A stretch of DNA of 64,000 nt. Source: Janthinobacterium lividum (lineage in GTDB: Bacteria > Pseudomonadota > Gammaproteobacteria > Burkholderiales > Burkholderiaceae_D). The DNA lies in contig NZ_JAAOLY010000009.1 in assembly GCF_011601275.1 (NCBI RefSeq), positions 186,001 to 250,000 of the forward strand, in the 5' to 3' direction. Every line of letters starts with the position of its first letter. Position 1 is the first letter of the stretch. Of the stretch, positions 33,084-44,110 are shown one piece after another. The translations under genes were made by a program, and so were the position numbers. Under the pieces are notes generated by a model that saw nothing but the letters and a program-made list of their open reading frames with translations, was not told the DNA's origin and did not search any database.

Positions 33084-34061
33084 ATGACACAACTCACGGT
33101 GCCGGAATTTCAGCATCGCACGGTGCTGCTCGATGAAGCGGTCGATGCGCTCGACCTGACGGGCGACCGCGCGCACGGCGTTTACGTCGATGGCACGTTT
33201 GGCCGCGGCGGCCATAGCCGCTTGATCCTGTCGCGCCTGGCCGATGACGCGCGCCTGATCGGCTTTGACAAGGATTTGCAAGCCATCGCCACGGCCGAAC
33301 AGATCGCCGATCCCCGTTTCCAGATCGTCCATGACAGCTTTGCCACCATGACGGCCAGCTTGGCCGAACGCGGCGTGCAGCAGGTGGACGGCATTTTGCT
33401 CGACCTGGGCATCTCGTCGCCGCAGGTCGACGACGCGGCGCGCGGTTTCAGCTTCCGCAACGACGGACCGCTGGACATGCGCATGGATACCACGCGCGGC
33501 ATCTCCGCGGCCGAATGGCTGGCGGTGGAAACCGAGCAGAATTTAGAGAAAGTGATACGCGATTATGGGGAAGAACGGTTTGCTTTTCAGATTGCAAAGG
33601 CGATTGTTGCTGGCCGGGCAGTCCAGCCAATTTCAAGCACACGACAGCTTGCCGGCATCGTGGCAGGCGCCGTCAAGACCCGCGAGAAGGGTAAGGACCC
33701 CGCTACCCGCACCTTTCAGGCAATCCGCATTTTCATTAACAAAGAGCTCGAGGATCTCGAGATCGGTCTGAACCAGGCGTATGCCTGCCTGGCGCCTGGC
33801 GCGCGCATGGCCGTGATCAGTTTTCATTCTCTGGAAGACCGCATGGTCAAGCGCTTCTTCGCCTCGAAGGCGAACGTGGAGCAGCCTGACCGCCGCCTGC
33901 CAATCCGCGCGGTCGACTTGCCGCAGCCGGAAATGAAGCTGATTTCGAAAATGAAACCGTCCGACGCCGAGATCGAGGGCAACCCCCGTTCGCGTTCGGC
34001 CGTGATGCGCGTGGCGCAGCGTTTGCCGCTGGCCGCCCCTGCAAACGGCGGCGTCCGATGA
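33084..34061 (+). CDS. rsmH: 16S rRNA (cytosine-1402-N4)-methyltransferase RsmH
   Basis: 325 residues. SAM-binding motif [16 protein letters not shown] (about 33-48), and [19 protein letters not shown] and [16 protein letters not shown] signatures of the MraW/RsmH family. Acts on the small ribosomal subunit. Nine bases separate it from mraZ; its stop overlaps ftsL (ATGA). Confidence 0.96.
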   Translation: MTQLTVPEFQHRTVLLDEAVDALDLTGDRAHGVYVDGTFGRGGHSRLILSRLADDARLIGFDKDLQAIATAEQIADPRFQIVHDSFATMTASLAERGVQQVDGILLDLGISSPQVDDAARGFSFRNDGPLDMRMDTTRGISAAEWLAVETEQNLEKVIRDYGEERFAFQIAKAIVAGRAVQPISSTRQLAGIVAGAVKTREKGKDPATRTFQAIRIFINKELEDLEIGLNQAYACLAPGARMAVISFHSLEDRMVKRFFASKANVEQPDRRLPIRAVDLPQPEMKLISKMKPSDAEIEGNPRSRSAVMRVAQRLPLAAPANGGVR

Positions 34062-34327
34062 CTGGCAAGCTGTGTGTCGTGCTGTCGGCCCTGCTGGTGT
34101 GCTGCGGCCTGTCGCTGGTGAACGCGCAGTACCAGTCGCGCCACCTGCTGATCGACCTGGAACGCGCGCAAGCGCTGTCGCGCCAGCTCGACATCGACTG
34201 GGCGCAACTGCAGCTGGACCAGTCCACTTTGGGCAAGCATGAACGCATCGAATCGATCGCACGGCGCGACCTGAGCATGACGCCGCTGACGGCGGCGCGT
34301 ACGCAATACCTGACGGAGGGTGAATAA
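34058..34327 (+). CDS. ftsL: Cell division protein FtsL
   Basis: 89 residues, a bitopic protein: one helix near residues 5-23, then a periplasmic coiled coil ([19 protein letters not shown]) ending in the [12 protein letters not shown] motif. Forms the FtsQLB complex that controls septal synthase FtsWI. Overlaps rsmH by 4 bases and ftsI by 1. Confidence 0.93.
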   Translation: MTGKLCVVLSALLVCCGLSLVNAQYQSRHLLIDLERAQALSRQLDIDWAQLQLDQSTLGKHERIESIARRDLSMTPLTAARTQYLTEGE

Positions 34328-36105
34328 TGAAGTTGGGCGGTAATAGCAACGGCCGGGTGGCGGCATCGAAAGGCGTGCCATTCTCGAAGAACCCCGTACT
34401 GGCGGTGCGTCTGCCCGTCTGGCGTTCGCGCGTCGTGCTGTTCCTGCTGTTCTTTGCCTTCGCCGGCCTGGGCGCGCGCGCCCTGTGGCTGCAAGGCGTG
34501 TCGACGCAGTTCCTGCAAAAGCAGGGCAAGGCGCGCTATGAGCGCACCCTGGAATTGCCGGCCACGCGCGGCAAGATCACCGACCGCAATGGCCAGGTGC
34601 TCGCCTCGTCCGTGCCCGTGAAAGCCATTTGGGCCATTCCCGACGACGTGCTGCAGGCGTCGCCCGAAAAAATTAATGCGCTGGCCGGTCTGCTGGAAAT
34701 GAACGTCAACGAATTGCGCAAGAAGCTCGATTCGGACCGCAGCTTTGTTTACCTGAAACGTCAGGTCGAGATGGACGTGGCCGACAAGATCTCCAAGCTG
34801 GGCATAGACGGCATCGACGAACGCAAGGAATACAAGCGCTTTTATCCACAGGGCGAAGTGATGACCCACGTGGTGGGCTTTACCAACGTGGAAGACGTGG
34901 GCCAGGAAAGCATGGAACTGGCGCAGCAGAAGACCCTCGTCGGCACTACCGGCAGCCGCCGCGTGATCAAGGACCGTCTGGGCCACATCGTCGAAGACAT
35001 CGGCTTCATCCACGAACCGCATGACGGCAAGGACCTGACCCTGTCCGTCGACAGCAAGATCCAGTACATCGCCTTCACGCAGCTGAAGGAAGCGGTTGAG
35101 AAATTCAACGCCAAGGCCGGCGGCGCCGTGGTGCTCGACGTGCACACGGGCGAAGTGCTGGCCCTGGCCAATTATCCGAGCTACGATCCGAATGACCGTC
35201 GCAAGCTCACGGGCCAGCAGCTGCGCAATCGCGTCATGACCGATACTTTTGAGCCAGGTTCGACCCTGAAGCCGATCACGGTCTCGCTGGCGCTCGACAC
35301 GGGCCGGGTCAAGCCGGGCACCCTGATCGACACTGGCCCGGGCCGCTACACCATCGCCGACCGCACGATCACGGACACCAAGCCGCACGGCGTGATCAAC
35401 GTTTCCGAAATCATCGAGATGTCGTCGAACATCGGCACCTCGAAAATCGCGCTGGGCATGCCGTCGCAGGAAATGTGGGAAATGTTTACCAAGGTGGGCT
35501 TCGGCCAGCAGCCGAAATGGGGCTTCCCCGGCGCCGTGGCCGGCCGTGTGCGTCCGTATAAATCGTGGCGCCCGGTGGAGCAGGCGACCATGAGCTACGG
35601 TAACGGCATTTCCGTGTCGCTGATCCAGCTGGCGCGCTCCTACATGATGTTCGCGCGCGATGGCGACACGATTCCCCTGTCGTTCCAGAAGGTCAATGAA
35701 CTGCCCGTGGGCCAGCAAGTGATCAAGCCGAAGACGGCCGCCGAAATGCGCGCCATGCTCGAACTCGTGGTCTCCGGCGCGCACGGCTCGGCCAAGCGCG
35801 CCCAGGTCGCCGGCTACAGAGTCGGCGGCAAGACGGGTACCGCCTATAAAGTGGAAAACGGCCGCTATGCGATGCCGCGCAAATATATCGGCTCTTTCGT
35901 GGGCATGGTGCCGATGTCGGCCCCGCGCTTCATCATTGCCGTGATGATCGATGAACCGACCGGCCCCGCCCACTATGGCGGCCAGGTTGCCGCTCCCGCT
36001 TTCGCGGCGATTGCGACCAACGCGCTGCGCGCGATGAACGTACCGCCCGATTCCTCCGTTACCGAAATCGTGGTCCCGGCCAATGCCGGCCCGGAGGCCA
36101 TGTGA
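34327..36105 (+). CDS. ftsI: Peptidoglycan D,D-transpeptidase FtsI (PBP3)
   Basis: 592 residues. One N-terminal helix (about 38-58), a pedestal domain beginning RGKITDRNGQVLASS, and the transpeptidase domain with active-site STLK (Ser about 312), SSN (366-368) and KTGT (502-505). Cross-links septal peptidoglycan in the periplasm together with FtsW. Starts on the last base of the ftsL stop; overlaps murE by 4 bases (GTGA). Confidence 0.96.
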   Translation: MKLGGNSNGRVAASKGVPFSKNPVLAVRLPVWRSRVVLFLLFFAFAGLGARALWLQGVSTQFLQKQGKARYERTLELPATRGKITDRNGQVLASSVPVKAIWAIPDDVLQASPEKINALAGLLEMNVNELRKKLDSDRSFVYLKRQVEMDVADKISKLGIDGIDERKEYKRFYPQGEVMTHVVGFTNVEDVGQESMELAQQKTLVGTTGSRRVIKDRLGHIVEDIGFIHEPHDGKDLTLSVDSKIQYIAFTQLKEAVEKFNAKAGGAVVLDVHTGEVLALANYPSYDPNDRRKLTGQQLRNRVMTDTFEPGSTLKPITVSLALDTGRVKPGTLIDTGPGRYTIADRTITDTKPHGVINVSEIIEMSSNIGTSKIALGMPSQEMWEMFTKVGFGQQPKWGFPGAVAGRVRPYKSWRPVEQATMSYGNGISVSLIQLARSYMMFARDGDTIPLSFQKVNELPVGQQVIKPKTAAEMRAMLELVVSGAHGSAKRAQVAGYRVGGKTGTAYKVENGRYAMPRKYIGSFVGMVPMSAPRFIIAVMIDEPTGPAHYGGQVAAPAFAAIATNALRAMNVPPDSSVTEIVVPANAGPEAM

Positions 36106-37622
36106 AGTCACTCATGACCATACAAGACATCAGTTTGTGGATCAAAACGGCTGCCCCGTCCGGGCAGCTGACGTCCGATTCGCGCCGCGTGCAGCGCGGC
36201 GACGTGTTTTTCGCCTATGCGGGCGCCACCGATTTCATCGCCGCCGCCATCGAGCAGGGCGCCGCCGCCATCGTGCATGACGCCGTGGAATGGGACGCCG
36301 CATGGAGCGTGCCGCACCTGCTGGTCAGCGACCTGAAACGCCTGGCCGGCCCCGCGGCGCATGCTTTTTACGGCATGCCCGACAGCGCCATGTTCAGCGC
36401 CGGCGTGACGGGCACGAATGGCAAGACCTCGTGCGCGCTGTGGCTGGCGCAAGCGCTGGCGCGCCTCGGTGTCACATCGTCCGTCATCGGGACGTTGGGC
36501 GTGGGTCTGTGCAAGCCGCGCGGCGCCATTGAATTCGACGTCACCGGCTACACGACGCCGGACGCCGTGCTGCTGGCCCGTAAACTGGCCGCCATGCGCG
36601 ACGCTGGCGCCAAGGCCGTTGCCATCGAAGTGTCGTCGATCGGCCTGGACCAGGACCGCGCGGCCGGCATGCATTTCGACGTGGCCATGTTTACCAATCT
36701 GACGCGCGACCACCTCGACTACCATGGCGACATGGCGGCCTACGAGGCGGCCAAAGTAAAATTGTTCGACTGGCCCGGCCTGAAAACGGCCGTCATCAAC
36801 CTGGACGACGCCATGGGGTTGCGCCTGGCGCGCCACGTGGATGGCAAGCTGTCCGGCGAATATCCCGTCATCGGCTATACCTTGCAGGATGCGGCAGCCT
36901 TGCCCGACTTGCCGGGCGTGCTGATGCTGCGCGCCAGCCAGTTCCGCAGCCGCAATGCCGGCACCGACTTCCACCTGGAATGCCCGCTGGGCGTGGCGCT
37001 GGTCAAGACGCAGCTGGTGGGCCACTTCAATATCAGCAACGCGCTGGCCGTGCTGGGCGCCTTGCTGGCGCACGGCACCGGCCTGCGCGCGGCCATCGAC
37101 GGCATCGAGTCCTTGCAGCCGGCCCCGGGCCGCATGCAGCAGGTAGGCGGCCAGGAAGCGCCGATGGTCGTCATCGATTACGCGCATACGCCGGATGCAC
37201 TGGAAAAAACCCTGGCCGCCTTGCGCCAGGTGGCGCAGGAGCGGGGCGGCCAGCTGTGGTGCGTGTTCGGCTGCGGCGGCGACCGCGATCCGGGCAAGCG
37301 CCCGCAAATGGGCGCCATCGCGCAACTGGCTGATCACGTACTCGTCACCAGCGACAATCCGCGCAGTGAAGATCCGCACGCCATCATCGCGCAGATCGTC
37401 GCCGGCATGCGCGCAGACGGCCCGCAGCCGCAAGCGATCGAAGACCGCGCCGCCGCCATCCTGTCGGCCATCAAGCACGCGGCCAAGCCGGACGTGATCC
37501 TGTTGGCGGGCAAGGGCCATGAGCCGTACCAGGAAATCAAGGGCAAGAAACTGCCGTTCTCCGACGCCGACCATGCGCAGCTGGCCCTGTCCGCGCGCCT
37601 GACGATGATGAGGACGAACTGA
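36102..37622 (+). CDS. murE: UDP-MurNAc-L-Ala-D-Glu:meso-diaminopimelate ligase MurE
   Basis: 506 residues; GTG start at 36102 (an ATG four codons later is possible). ATP-binding GVTGTNGKTS (about 103-112), and the DNPRSEDP motif that distinguishes meso-DAP-adding MurE enzymes. Adds the third residue of the stem peptide in the cytoplasm. Overlaps ftsI and, by one base, murF. Confidence 0.96.
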   Translation: MKSLMTIQDISLWIKTAAPSGQLTSDSRRVQRGDVFFAYAGATDFIAAAIEQGAAAIVHDAVEWDAAWSVPHLLVSDLKRLAGPAAHAFYGMPDSAMFSAGVTGTNGKTSCALWLAQALARLGVTSSVIGTLGVGLCKPRGAIEFDVTGYTTPDAVLLARKLAAMRDAGAKAVAIEVSSIGLDQDRAAGMHFDVAMFTNLTRDHLDYHGDMAAYEAAKVKLFDWPGLKTAVINLDDAMGLRLARHVDGKLSGEYPVIGYTLQDAAALPDLPGVLMLRASQFRSRNAGTDFHLECPLGVALVKTQLVGHFNISNALAVLGALLAHGTGLRAAIDGIESLQPAPGRMQQVGGQEAPMVVIDYAHTPDALEKTLAALRQVAQERGGQLWCVFGCGGDRDPGKRPQMGAIAQLADHVLVTSDNPRSEDPHAIIAQIVAGMRADGPQPQAIEDRAAAILSAIKHAAKPDVILLAGKGHEPYQEIKGKKLPFSDADHAQLALSARLTMMRTN

Positions 37623-39064
37623 TGGATCGCCTCATGCACGCAAGCCTGATGGAACTGATGCCATCGCTGCAAGGCGCGCAGCTGACGGGCGACGCCGTTT
37701 TTGACGGCGTATCGACCGACAGCCGCAGCGCCTCGGCCGGTTCGCTGTTCGTCGCCCTGCGCGGCGAGAGTTTCGACGCCCACGATTTCCTCGACCAGGT
37801 GGCCGCGCGCGGCGTCGCTGCCGTGGTGGTCGAGCGCTTGCCCGAAGGCTGGGACAGCGGCAAGGTGCCGGCCATCGTGGTGGCCGATACCCTGGTCGCG
37901 CTGGGCCGCATCGCCAACCACTGGCGCCGCCGTTTCAATGTACCCGTCATCGGCGTCACCGGCAGCAATGGCAAGACCACCGTCAAGGAGATGATTTCCT
38001 CCATTCTGGCGGCGGCCTTCGGCGAAGAAGCACGCCTGGCCACGCGCGGCAACCTGAATAACGAGATCGGCGTGCCATTGACCCTGTTCCGCCTGAATGA
38101 AGAACACAAGGCCGCCGTCATCGAGATGGGCATGAACCATCCGGGAGAAATTGCCCGCCTGGCCGCGATTGCCGCGCCGACCCTGGCGATGGTCAACAAC
38201 GCGCAGCGTGAGCACCAGGAATTCATGCATACGGTGCTAGCCGTGGCGCGCGAAAACGGCGCCGCACTGGCGGCCTTGGGCGCAGACGGCGTGGCCGTCT
38301 TCCCGCATGGCGACGAATTCACGCCCGTGTGGCGCGAACTGGCTGGCGCGCGCGCCGTCATCACCTTCGGCCTGTCGAAAGACGCGGACGTCAGTTGTAC
38401 GCACCGCGCGGCAGAGGATTTTGGCAGCGACCTGTTCGTCAGCGTGCGCGCGCAGGACGGCAGTCTGCGCCAGTTCTTTGTTGGCCTGCAGGCGGCGGGC
38501 GAACACAATGTGCGCAATGCGTTGGCCGCGGCGGCATGCGCGATTGGCGCCGGCATAGCGCCAGAACATATCAAGCAGGGCCTGGAGGCATTTTCTCCCG
38601 TGAATGGCCGCCTGCAGAAAAAACGTGCCGCCAACGGCGCCACCATTATCGACGACACGTATAACGCCAATCCGGATTCGGCGCGCGCGGCCATCGATGT
38701 GCTGGCGCAGGCCGCGGCACCGCGCATCCTGGTGCTGGGCGAGATGGGCGAAGTCGGCACGCAGGGACAGCAGTTCCACGAAGAGATCGGCGCCTACGCC
38801 GCCGCCAAAGGCATCGAACACGTGCTGGCGACGGGTGGTCTGGCGCGCCATCTGGTCAATCCGGCGCAAGCTGCCGCGAGCCAGGAATCAGGCACGGTCG
38901 TGGAGTATTTCGAACAGTTCGACGGTTTGCTGGCGGCGCTCGATGCGCATTTGTCCGGCCGTTCGGATGCAACAGTATTAATCAAGGGCTCCCGCTTCAT
39001 GAAGATGGAACGGGCCGTGCAGCATTTGATTGGTTCAAACAACAATAACAAGGAAGCTCACTAA
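37622..39064 (+). CDS. murF: UDP-MurNAc-tripeptide:D-Ala-D-Ala ligase MurF
   Basis: 480 residues. Mur ligase ATP loop [15 protein letters not shown] (about 115-129), [10 protein letters not shown], and [10 protein letters not shown] near residue 345. Adds D-Ala-D-Ala to the UDP-tripeptide. ATG shares its A with the murE TGA stop. Confidence 0.96.
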   Translation: MDRLMHASLMELMPSLQGAQLTGDAVFDGVSTDSRSASAGSLFVALRGESFDAHDFLDQVAARGVAAVVVERLPEGWDSGKVPAIVVADTLVALGRIANHWRRRFNVPVIGVTGSNGKTTVKEMISSILAAAFGEEARLATRGNLNNEIGVPLTLFRLNEEHKAAVIEMGMNHPGEIARLAAIAAPTLAMVNNAQREHQEFMHTVLAVARENGAALAALGADGVAVFPHGDEFTPVWRELAGARAVITFGLSKDADVSCTHRAAEDFGSDLFVSVRAQDGSLRQFFVGLQAAGEHNVRNALAAAACAIGAGIAPEHIKQGLEAFSPVNGRLQKKRAANGATIIDDTYNANPDSARAAIDVLAQAAAPRILVLGEMGEVGTQGQQFHEEIGAYAAAKGIEHVLATGGLARHLVNPAQAAASQESGTVVEYFEQFDGLLAALDAHLSGRSDATVLIKGSRFMKMERAVQHLIGSNNNNKEAH

Positions 39065-39066
39065 TC

Positions 39067-40242
39067 ATGCTGCTCTGGCTCGCTCATTATTTCCAGGACG
39101 ACATTGGCCCATTGCGGGTCTTTAACTTCATCACTTTCCGCGCCGTCTTCGCCACCTTGACGGCGATCTTGATCGGCCTGTGCGCCGGTCCCGCCGTGAT
39201 CCGCATGCTCACGCGCATGAAGGTCGGCCAGGCCGTGCGTACGGACGGCCCGCAAACGCATCTGAAAAAACACGGCACCCCCACCATGGGCGGTGTGCTG
39301 ATCCTCATCGCCATCGGCATTTCCACCTTGCTGTGGGCCGACCTGTCGAACCGCTTTATCTGGCCGGTCTTGATAGTCACCCTGGGCTTTGGCGCCGTCG
39401 GCTGGGCCGACGACTACCGCAAGGTGGTGCACCAGGACCCGGAAGGCATGCGCTCGCGCGAAAAATACTTCTGGCAGTCGCTGATCGGCATCGTCGCCGC
39501 GTTTTACCTGGCATTTTCCGTCTCTGTGTCGGAGCCTGACGCTGGCCACGTGTGGAATCTGATCTACGCCTGGGTGCAGTCCGGCTTCGCCATGGACCTG
39601 CCGCCGAAGGCCGACCTGATCGTCCCGTTCTTCAAGACCATCAGCTATCCGCTGGGCGTGTGGGGTTTTATTGCGCTGACCTATTGCGTCATCGTCGGCA
39701 CCAGCAACGCCGTCAATTTTACCGATGGCCTCGATGGCCTGGCCATCATGCCGACCGTGATGGTGGGCACGGCCCTGGGCCTGTTCGCCTACCTGACGGG
39801 CAACGCCACCTATGCGCGCTACCTGTTCATCCCGCACATCCCGGGCGCCGGCGAACTGGTGATCTTCTGCGGCGCGCTGGCCGGTTCCGGCCTGGCCTTC
39901 CTCTGGTATAACACGCACCCCGCGAAAGTGTTCATGGGCGACGTTGGCGCGCTGGCACTCGGTGGCGCACTGGGCACCATCGCCGTTATCGTGCGCCAGG
40001 AAATCGTCCTGTTCATCATGGGCGGCATCTTCGTCGTTGAAACGCTGTCCGTGATCATCCAGGTCGTCTGGTTCAAATACACCAAGAAGCGCTATGGCGC
40101 CGGCCGCCGCGTCTTCCTGATGGCGCCACTGCATCACCATTTTGAACAAAAAGGCTGGAAGGAGACGCAGGTTGTCGTGCGTTTCTGGATCATCACCATG
40201 ATGCTGGTGCTGCTCGGCCTGACCACCTTGAAGCTGCGCTGA
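39067..40242 (+). CDS. mraY: Phospho-MurNAc-pentapeptide translocase MraY
   Basis: 391 residues, ten membrane helices. Family motifs: GTPTMGG, the Mg-binding [20 protein letters not shown], and MAPLHHHFE near the C-terminus. Transfers phospho-MurNAc-pentapeptide to undecaprenyl phosphate, forming lipid I in the inner membrane. Last codon overlaps murD by one base. Confidence 0.96.
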   Translation: MLLWLAHYFQDDIGPLRVFNFITFRAVFATLTAILIGLCAGPAVIRMLTRMKVGQAVRTDGPQTHLKKHGTPTMGGVLILIAIGISTLLWADLSNRFIWPVLIVTLGFGAVGWADDYRKVVHQDPEGMRSREKYFWQSLIGIVAAFYLAFSVSVSEPDAGHVWNLIYAWVQSGFAMDLPPKADLIVPFFKTISYPLGVWGFIALTYCVIVGTSNAVNFTDGLDGLAIMPTVMVGTALGLFAYLTGNATYARYLFIPHIPGAGELVIFCGALAGSGLAFLWYNTHPAKVFMGDVGALALGGALGTIAVIVRQEIVLFIMGGIFVVETLSVIIQVVWFKYTKKRYGAGRRVFLMAPLHHHFEQKGWKETQVVVRFWIITMMLVLLGLTTLKLR

Positions 40243-41798
40243 TGATGTACCTCGATAAAACCGCACTGGTACTGGGCCTTGGGGAGTCAGGCCTGGCCAT
40301 GGCCCTGTGGTTGGCACGCAGCGGTGCGCTGGTCCGCGTGGCCGACACGCGCGAGGCGCCCGAGCGCCTGGCCGCGCTGCAGGCCGCCGTGCCGCAGGCG
40401 CAGTTCATCGCCGGCGCCTTCACGGCCGACCTGCTCGATGGCGTCGATTTCGTCGCCGTCAGCCCTGGCCTGGCGCCGGGCCGCGAACTGGCGCACATCG
40501 CCCCGGCCGCGCAGGAAAAAAATATCCCCGTGTGGGGCGAGATCGAACTGTTCGCGCAGGCGCTGGCCGCCTTGAAGGCGGAACGCGGCTATGCGCCGAA
40601 AGTCATCGCCATCACGGGCACGAATGGCAAAACGACCGTCACCAGCCTGGTGGGCCTGCTGTGCGAGCGCGCGGGCCTGGTCACGCGCGTGGCCGGCAAT
40701 ATCAGCCCGGCTGCGCTCGACGTGCTGCGCGAAGTGCTTGACGCCGAGCCTGCGCCGCTGCCCGTGGATACAGAGGCTGAAGCGGCGGAACCCGTCGCCA
40801 GCAGCTTGCCGCAAGCGTGGATCCTGGAATTGTCCAGCTTCCAGCTGCACACGACGTGCAGCCTGCAGGCCGATGCGGCCACGGTCTTGAATCTGTCGCA
40901 GGACCACCTGGACTGGCATGGCGACATGGCCGCCTACGCTGCCGACAAGGCGCGCATCTTCGGCGAGCAGACCGTGCGCATATTGAACCGCGACGATGCG
41001 GCCGTCATGCACATGGCCGATCCGCTGGCCGAGACGATCACCTTCGGCACGGGCGAACCGGCGGAAGTGGACAGCTTTGGCCTGGTCAATGAACGCGGCA
41101 TCTTCTGGCTGGCGCAAGCCGTGCCCAGCGAAGAAGTGATCGAGAAAAAACGCAAGAAGAACGATCCGGCGCCGGAACCGGTGCCGACGATGGCGAAAAA
41201 ACTGATGCCAGCCGATGCGTTGAAAATCCGCGGCCAGCACAATGCCTCGAATGCGCTGGCGGCGCTGGCCCTGTGCCGCGCCATCGGCCTGCCATTCGCG
41301 CCGCTGCTGCACGGCTTGCGCGAATACCAGGGCGAGCCGCACCGCGTGGAACTGATCACGGCCGTCAATGAAGTCGAGTATTACGACGACAGCAAGGGTA
41401 CCAACGTGGGCGCGACCGTCGCTGCCCTGTTCGGCCTGGGCAAGGCGTTTGGCGGCGCGGAACAGCGTCTGGTGCTGATCGCCGGCGGCGACGGCAAGGG
41501 ACAGGATTTCTCGCCGCTGTTTGACCCCGTGTCGCGCTACGTGCGCGCCGTGGTGCTGATCGGCCGCGATGCGCCCGCCTTGCGCGCGGCCCTCGAGCCG
41601 GCCGGCGTGGACATCGTCGATTGCGCCACCTTGCCCGAAGCCGTCAAGCGCGCCAGCAGTCTGGCGCTGGCCGGGGATGCCGTGCTGCTGTCGCCCGCGT
41701 GCGCCAGCCTGGACATGTTCAAGAACTATGCGCACCGCGCGCAGGTGTTTGTCGACGCCGTGCGCGACATCGCCCTGGAAAACGGACAGGATATCTGA
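40242..41798 (+). CDS. murD: UDP-MurNAc-L-alanine:D-glutamate ligase MurD
   Basis: 518 residues, about 80 longer than E. coli MurD. Rossmann start [22 protein letters not shown] loop [14 protein letters not shown] (about 121-134), KGTNVGAT, and the C-terminal domain. Extra length comes from two insertions: an acidic stretch ([17 protein letters not shown]) near 170 and a basic-proline stretch ([19 protein letters not shown]) near 305. Two consecutive ATGs (40242, 40245) are possible starts; both overlap the mraY stop region. Confidence 0.95.
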   Translation: MMYLDKTALVLGLGESGLAMALWLARSGALVRVADTREAPERLAALQAAVPQAQFIAGAFTADLLDGVDFVAVSPGLAPGRELAHIAPAAQEKNIPVWGEIELFAQALAALKAERGYAPKVIAITGTNGKTTVTSLVGLLCERAGLVTRVAGNISPAALDVLREVLDAEPAPLPVDTEAEAAEPVASSLPQAWILELSSFQLHTTCSLQADAATVLNLSQDHLDWHGDMAAYAADKARIFGEQTVRILNRDDAAVMHMADPLAETITFGTGEPAEVDSFGLVNERGIFWLAQAVPSEEVIEKKRKKNDPAPEPVPTMAKKLMPADALKIRGQHNASNALAALALCRAIGLPFAPLLHGLREYQGEPHRVELITAVNEVEYYDDSKGTNVGATVAALFGLGKAFGGAEQRLVLIAGGDGKGQDFSPLFDPVSRYVRAVVLIGRDAPALRAALEPAGVDIVDCATLPEAVKRASSLALAGDAVLLSPACASLDMFKNYAHRAQVFVDAVRDIALENGQDI

Positions 41799-43009
41799 TG
41801 GCCTTCCAACTGCCCTTCAGCTTTGGTTCCGGCTCGGCTGCCAAGCCGCTGGATAGCCGCGCGCGGCAGTCGAAGATGATGGACTACGACAAGCCGCTGG
41901 TGTGGGTTGTCCTGCTGCTCATGTTGCTGGGCATGGTGATGGTGTATTCGGCGTCGATCTCGCTGTCGGACGCGCGCAAGTTTGCCGCCTACACGAATAA
42001 TTATTTCGTCGTGCGCCAGGCGCTGTTCATCGGCGTGTCGATCATCGTCGGCGCGCTGGTGTTCCGCATTCCCGTCGCCACCTGGCAAAAGATCGCGCCG
42101 TGGCTGTTCATCGGCACCCTGGTGCTGCTGGTGATGGTCTTGATACCGGGCCTGGGCGTGTCGGTCAATGGCGGTCGCCGCTGGCTGAACCTGCCGGGCC
42201 TGCGGCCGCAGCCGTCCGAACTGATGAAAGTGGTGATGGTGCTGTACGCGGCCGACTACACGGTGCGCAAGCAGGAATACATGCACAAGCTGACCAAGGG
42301 CTTCATGCCGATGGCGCTGGCTGTGAGCTTCGTCGGCTTGCTGCTGCTGATGGAGCCCGATCTGGGCGCCTTCGGCGTGATCGTCTGCATCGCCATGGGC
42401 ATCCTGTTTTTGGGTGGCGTCAACGCCATCTGGTTCGGCGGCATCGGCGCCATGCTGACGGCGATCTTCGTCACCATCATCGCCTTGTCGAAATTCCGCC
42501 GCGAGCGGTTTTTTGCGTATCTCGATCCGTGGCAGGAAGACAATGCGCTGAACAAGGCTTACCAGCTGACGCACTCGCTGATCGCCTTCGGGCGCGGTGA
42601 ACTGTTTGGCGTGGGCCTGGGCGGCAGCGTGGAAAAATTGCATTACCTGCCCGAAGCGCATACGGACTTCTTGCTGGCCGTGATCGGCGAGGAACTGGGC
42701 CTGGTCGGCGTGCTGATCGTGATCGGCATGTTTTACTGGATTATCAAGCGGGCGTTCGATATCGGCCGCCAGGCGATCGCCATCGACCAGACCTTTGCCG
42801 GCCTGACGGCGAAGGGCATCGCCATCTGGATCGGCGTGCAGACCTTCATCAACATGGGCGTGAACCTGGGCCTGCTGCCGACCAAGGGCCTGACCTTGCC
42901 CTTGATGAGTTATGGCGGCACGGGCGTACTGATTAACTGTATCGGCCTGGCGATTTTGCTGCGCATCGATTACGAAAACCGGATCCTGATGCGCGGAGGC
43001 CGGCTATGA
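41798..43009 (+). CDS. ftsW: Septal peptidoglycan glycosyltransferase FtsW
   Basis: 403 residues from the ATG at 41798, which shares a base with the murD stop. SEDS family: about ten helices, with MVMVYSASI in helix 1, [18 protein letters not shown], the long periplasmic loop with catalytic-region [16 protein letters not shown], and [17 protein letters not shown]. Polymerises lipid II at the septum with FtsI. Overlaps murG by 4 bases. Confidence 0.95.
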   Translation: MAFQLPFSFGSGSAAKPLDSRARQSKMMDYDKPLVWVVLLLMLLGMVMVYSASISLSDARKFAAYTNNYFVVRQALFIGVSIIVGALVFRIPVATWQKIAPWLFIGTLVLLVMVLIPGLGVSVNGGRRWLNLPGLRPQPSELMKVVMVLYAADYTVRKQEYMHKLTKGFMPMALAVSFVGLLLLMEPDLGAFGVIVCIAMGILFLGGVNAIWFGGIGAMLTAIFVTIIALSKFRRERFFAYLDPWQEDNALNKAYQLTHSLIAFGRGELFGVGLGGSVEKLHYLPEAHTDFLLAVIGEELGLVGVLIVIGMFYWIIKRAFDIGRQAIAIDQTFAGLTAKGIAIWIGVQTFINMGVNLGLLPTKGLTLPLMSYGGTGVLINCIGLAILLRIDYENRILMRGGRL

Positions 43010-44100
43010 ACAACGTGACAAACTTGAAGACGACGAAAAGACTGATGATCATGGCGGCCGGCACCGGCGGCCATATTTTCCCGGGCCTGGCGATTGCGCA
43101 GACGATGCGCGCGCGCGGCTGGGAAGTAAGCTGGCTGGGCACGACCCATGGCATGGAACAGGAACTGGTGCCGAAGAGCGGCATTCCCATGGACGCGATT
43201 GAATTTTCCGGCATGCGCGGCAAGGGCCTGGCGCACACGGTCAAGGGCGGCTTCAAGATGCTGGCCAGCTTCTTTGCCATCCGCCGTTTCATCTCCCGCC
43301 GCAAGCCGGACGTGGTGATGGGCATGGGCGGCTACGTCACCGTGCCGGGCGGCCTGATGGCGCGCCTGAAGGGCGTGCCGCTGGTGCTGGTCAATGCCGA
43401 TGCCGCGCTGCTGTTGTCGAACAAGACCCTGGTGCCGCTGGCGCAGCAGGTGTGCTTTGGTTTTCCCGCCGATTTCGGCAGCGCCGCCGGCAAGGCCGTC
43501 GTCACGGGCAATCCCGTGCGCGCCGAGATCCTCGCGATGGCGCCGCCGGCGCTTCGCTTCGCGGGCCGCAGCGGACCGTTGCGCATCCTGGTGGTGGGCG
43601 GCAGCCTGGGCGCGAAAGCGCTGAACGACAATCTGCCCGCCGCGCTGGCGCTGATGCCGGAAGCCGAGCGTCCGCTGGTGACGCACCAGTCGGGCAAGAA
43701 GAATATCGACGCCCTGCATGCCGCGTATGCGCAAGCGGGCGTGCAAGCCAATGTGGTCGACTTCATCGACGACATGGCCAAGGCGTATACCGAAGCCGAC
43801 CTGGTGATTTGCCGCGCAGGCGCCATCACCCTGTCGGAATTGACGGCGGCCGGCGTGGCCAGCGTGCTCGTGCCGCTGGTGGCGTCGACCACCAGCCACC
43901 AGCGCGACAACGCGCAATGGATGGCGAAACAAGGCGCGGCGATTCATCTGCCGCAGACGGAAATGAGTGCCGCGTCGCTGCGCACACTGCTGGCATCGCT
44001 GAGTCGCGATACCTGCCAGCACATGGCGCAAGCGGCGCTGGCAGCAGGCAAGCGCGACGCGAATGAGGCGATCGCACACGTATTGGAAAAACTGGCATGA
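43006..44100 (+). CDS. murG: UDP-GlcNAc:lipid I N-acetylglucosaminyltransferase MurG
   Basis: 364 residues, GT-B fold. Glycine-rich loops [16 protein letters not shown] (about 16-31) and [11 protein letters not shown] bind lipid I phosphate; [12 protein letters not shown] and the C-terminal [17 protein letters not shown] bind UDP-GlcNAc. Makes lipid II on the inner face of the membrane. Confidence 0.96.
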   Translation: MNNVTNLKTTKRLMIMAAGTGGHIFPGLAIAQTMRARGWEVSWLGTTHGMEQELVPKSGIPMDAIEFSGMRGKGLAHTVKGGFKMLASFFAIRRFISRRKPDVVMGMGGYVTVPGGLMARLKGVPLVLVNADAALLLSNKTLVPLAQQVCFGFPADFGSAAGKAVVTGNPVRAEILAMAPPALRFAGRSGPLRILVVGGSLGAKALNDNLPAALALMPEAERPLVTHQSGKKNIDALHAAYAQAGVQANVVDFIDDMAKAYTEADLVICRAGAITLSELTAAGVASVLVPLVASTTSHQRDNAQWMAKQGAAIHLPQTEMSAASLRTLLASLSRDTCQHMAQAALAAGKRDANEAIAHVLEKLA

Positions 44101-44110
44101 GGTTAGCTCT

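Noticed and set aside
33847..36111. 754-codon minus-strand open frame opposite ftsI/rsmH
   Set aside because: Shadow of ftsI; composition rich in His and Arg, no family motif.
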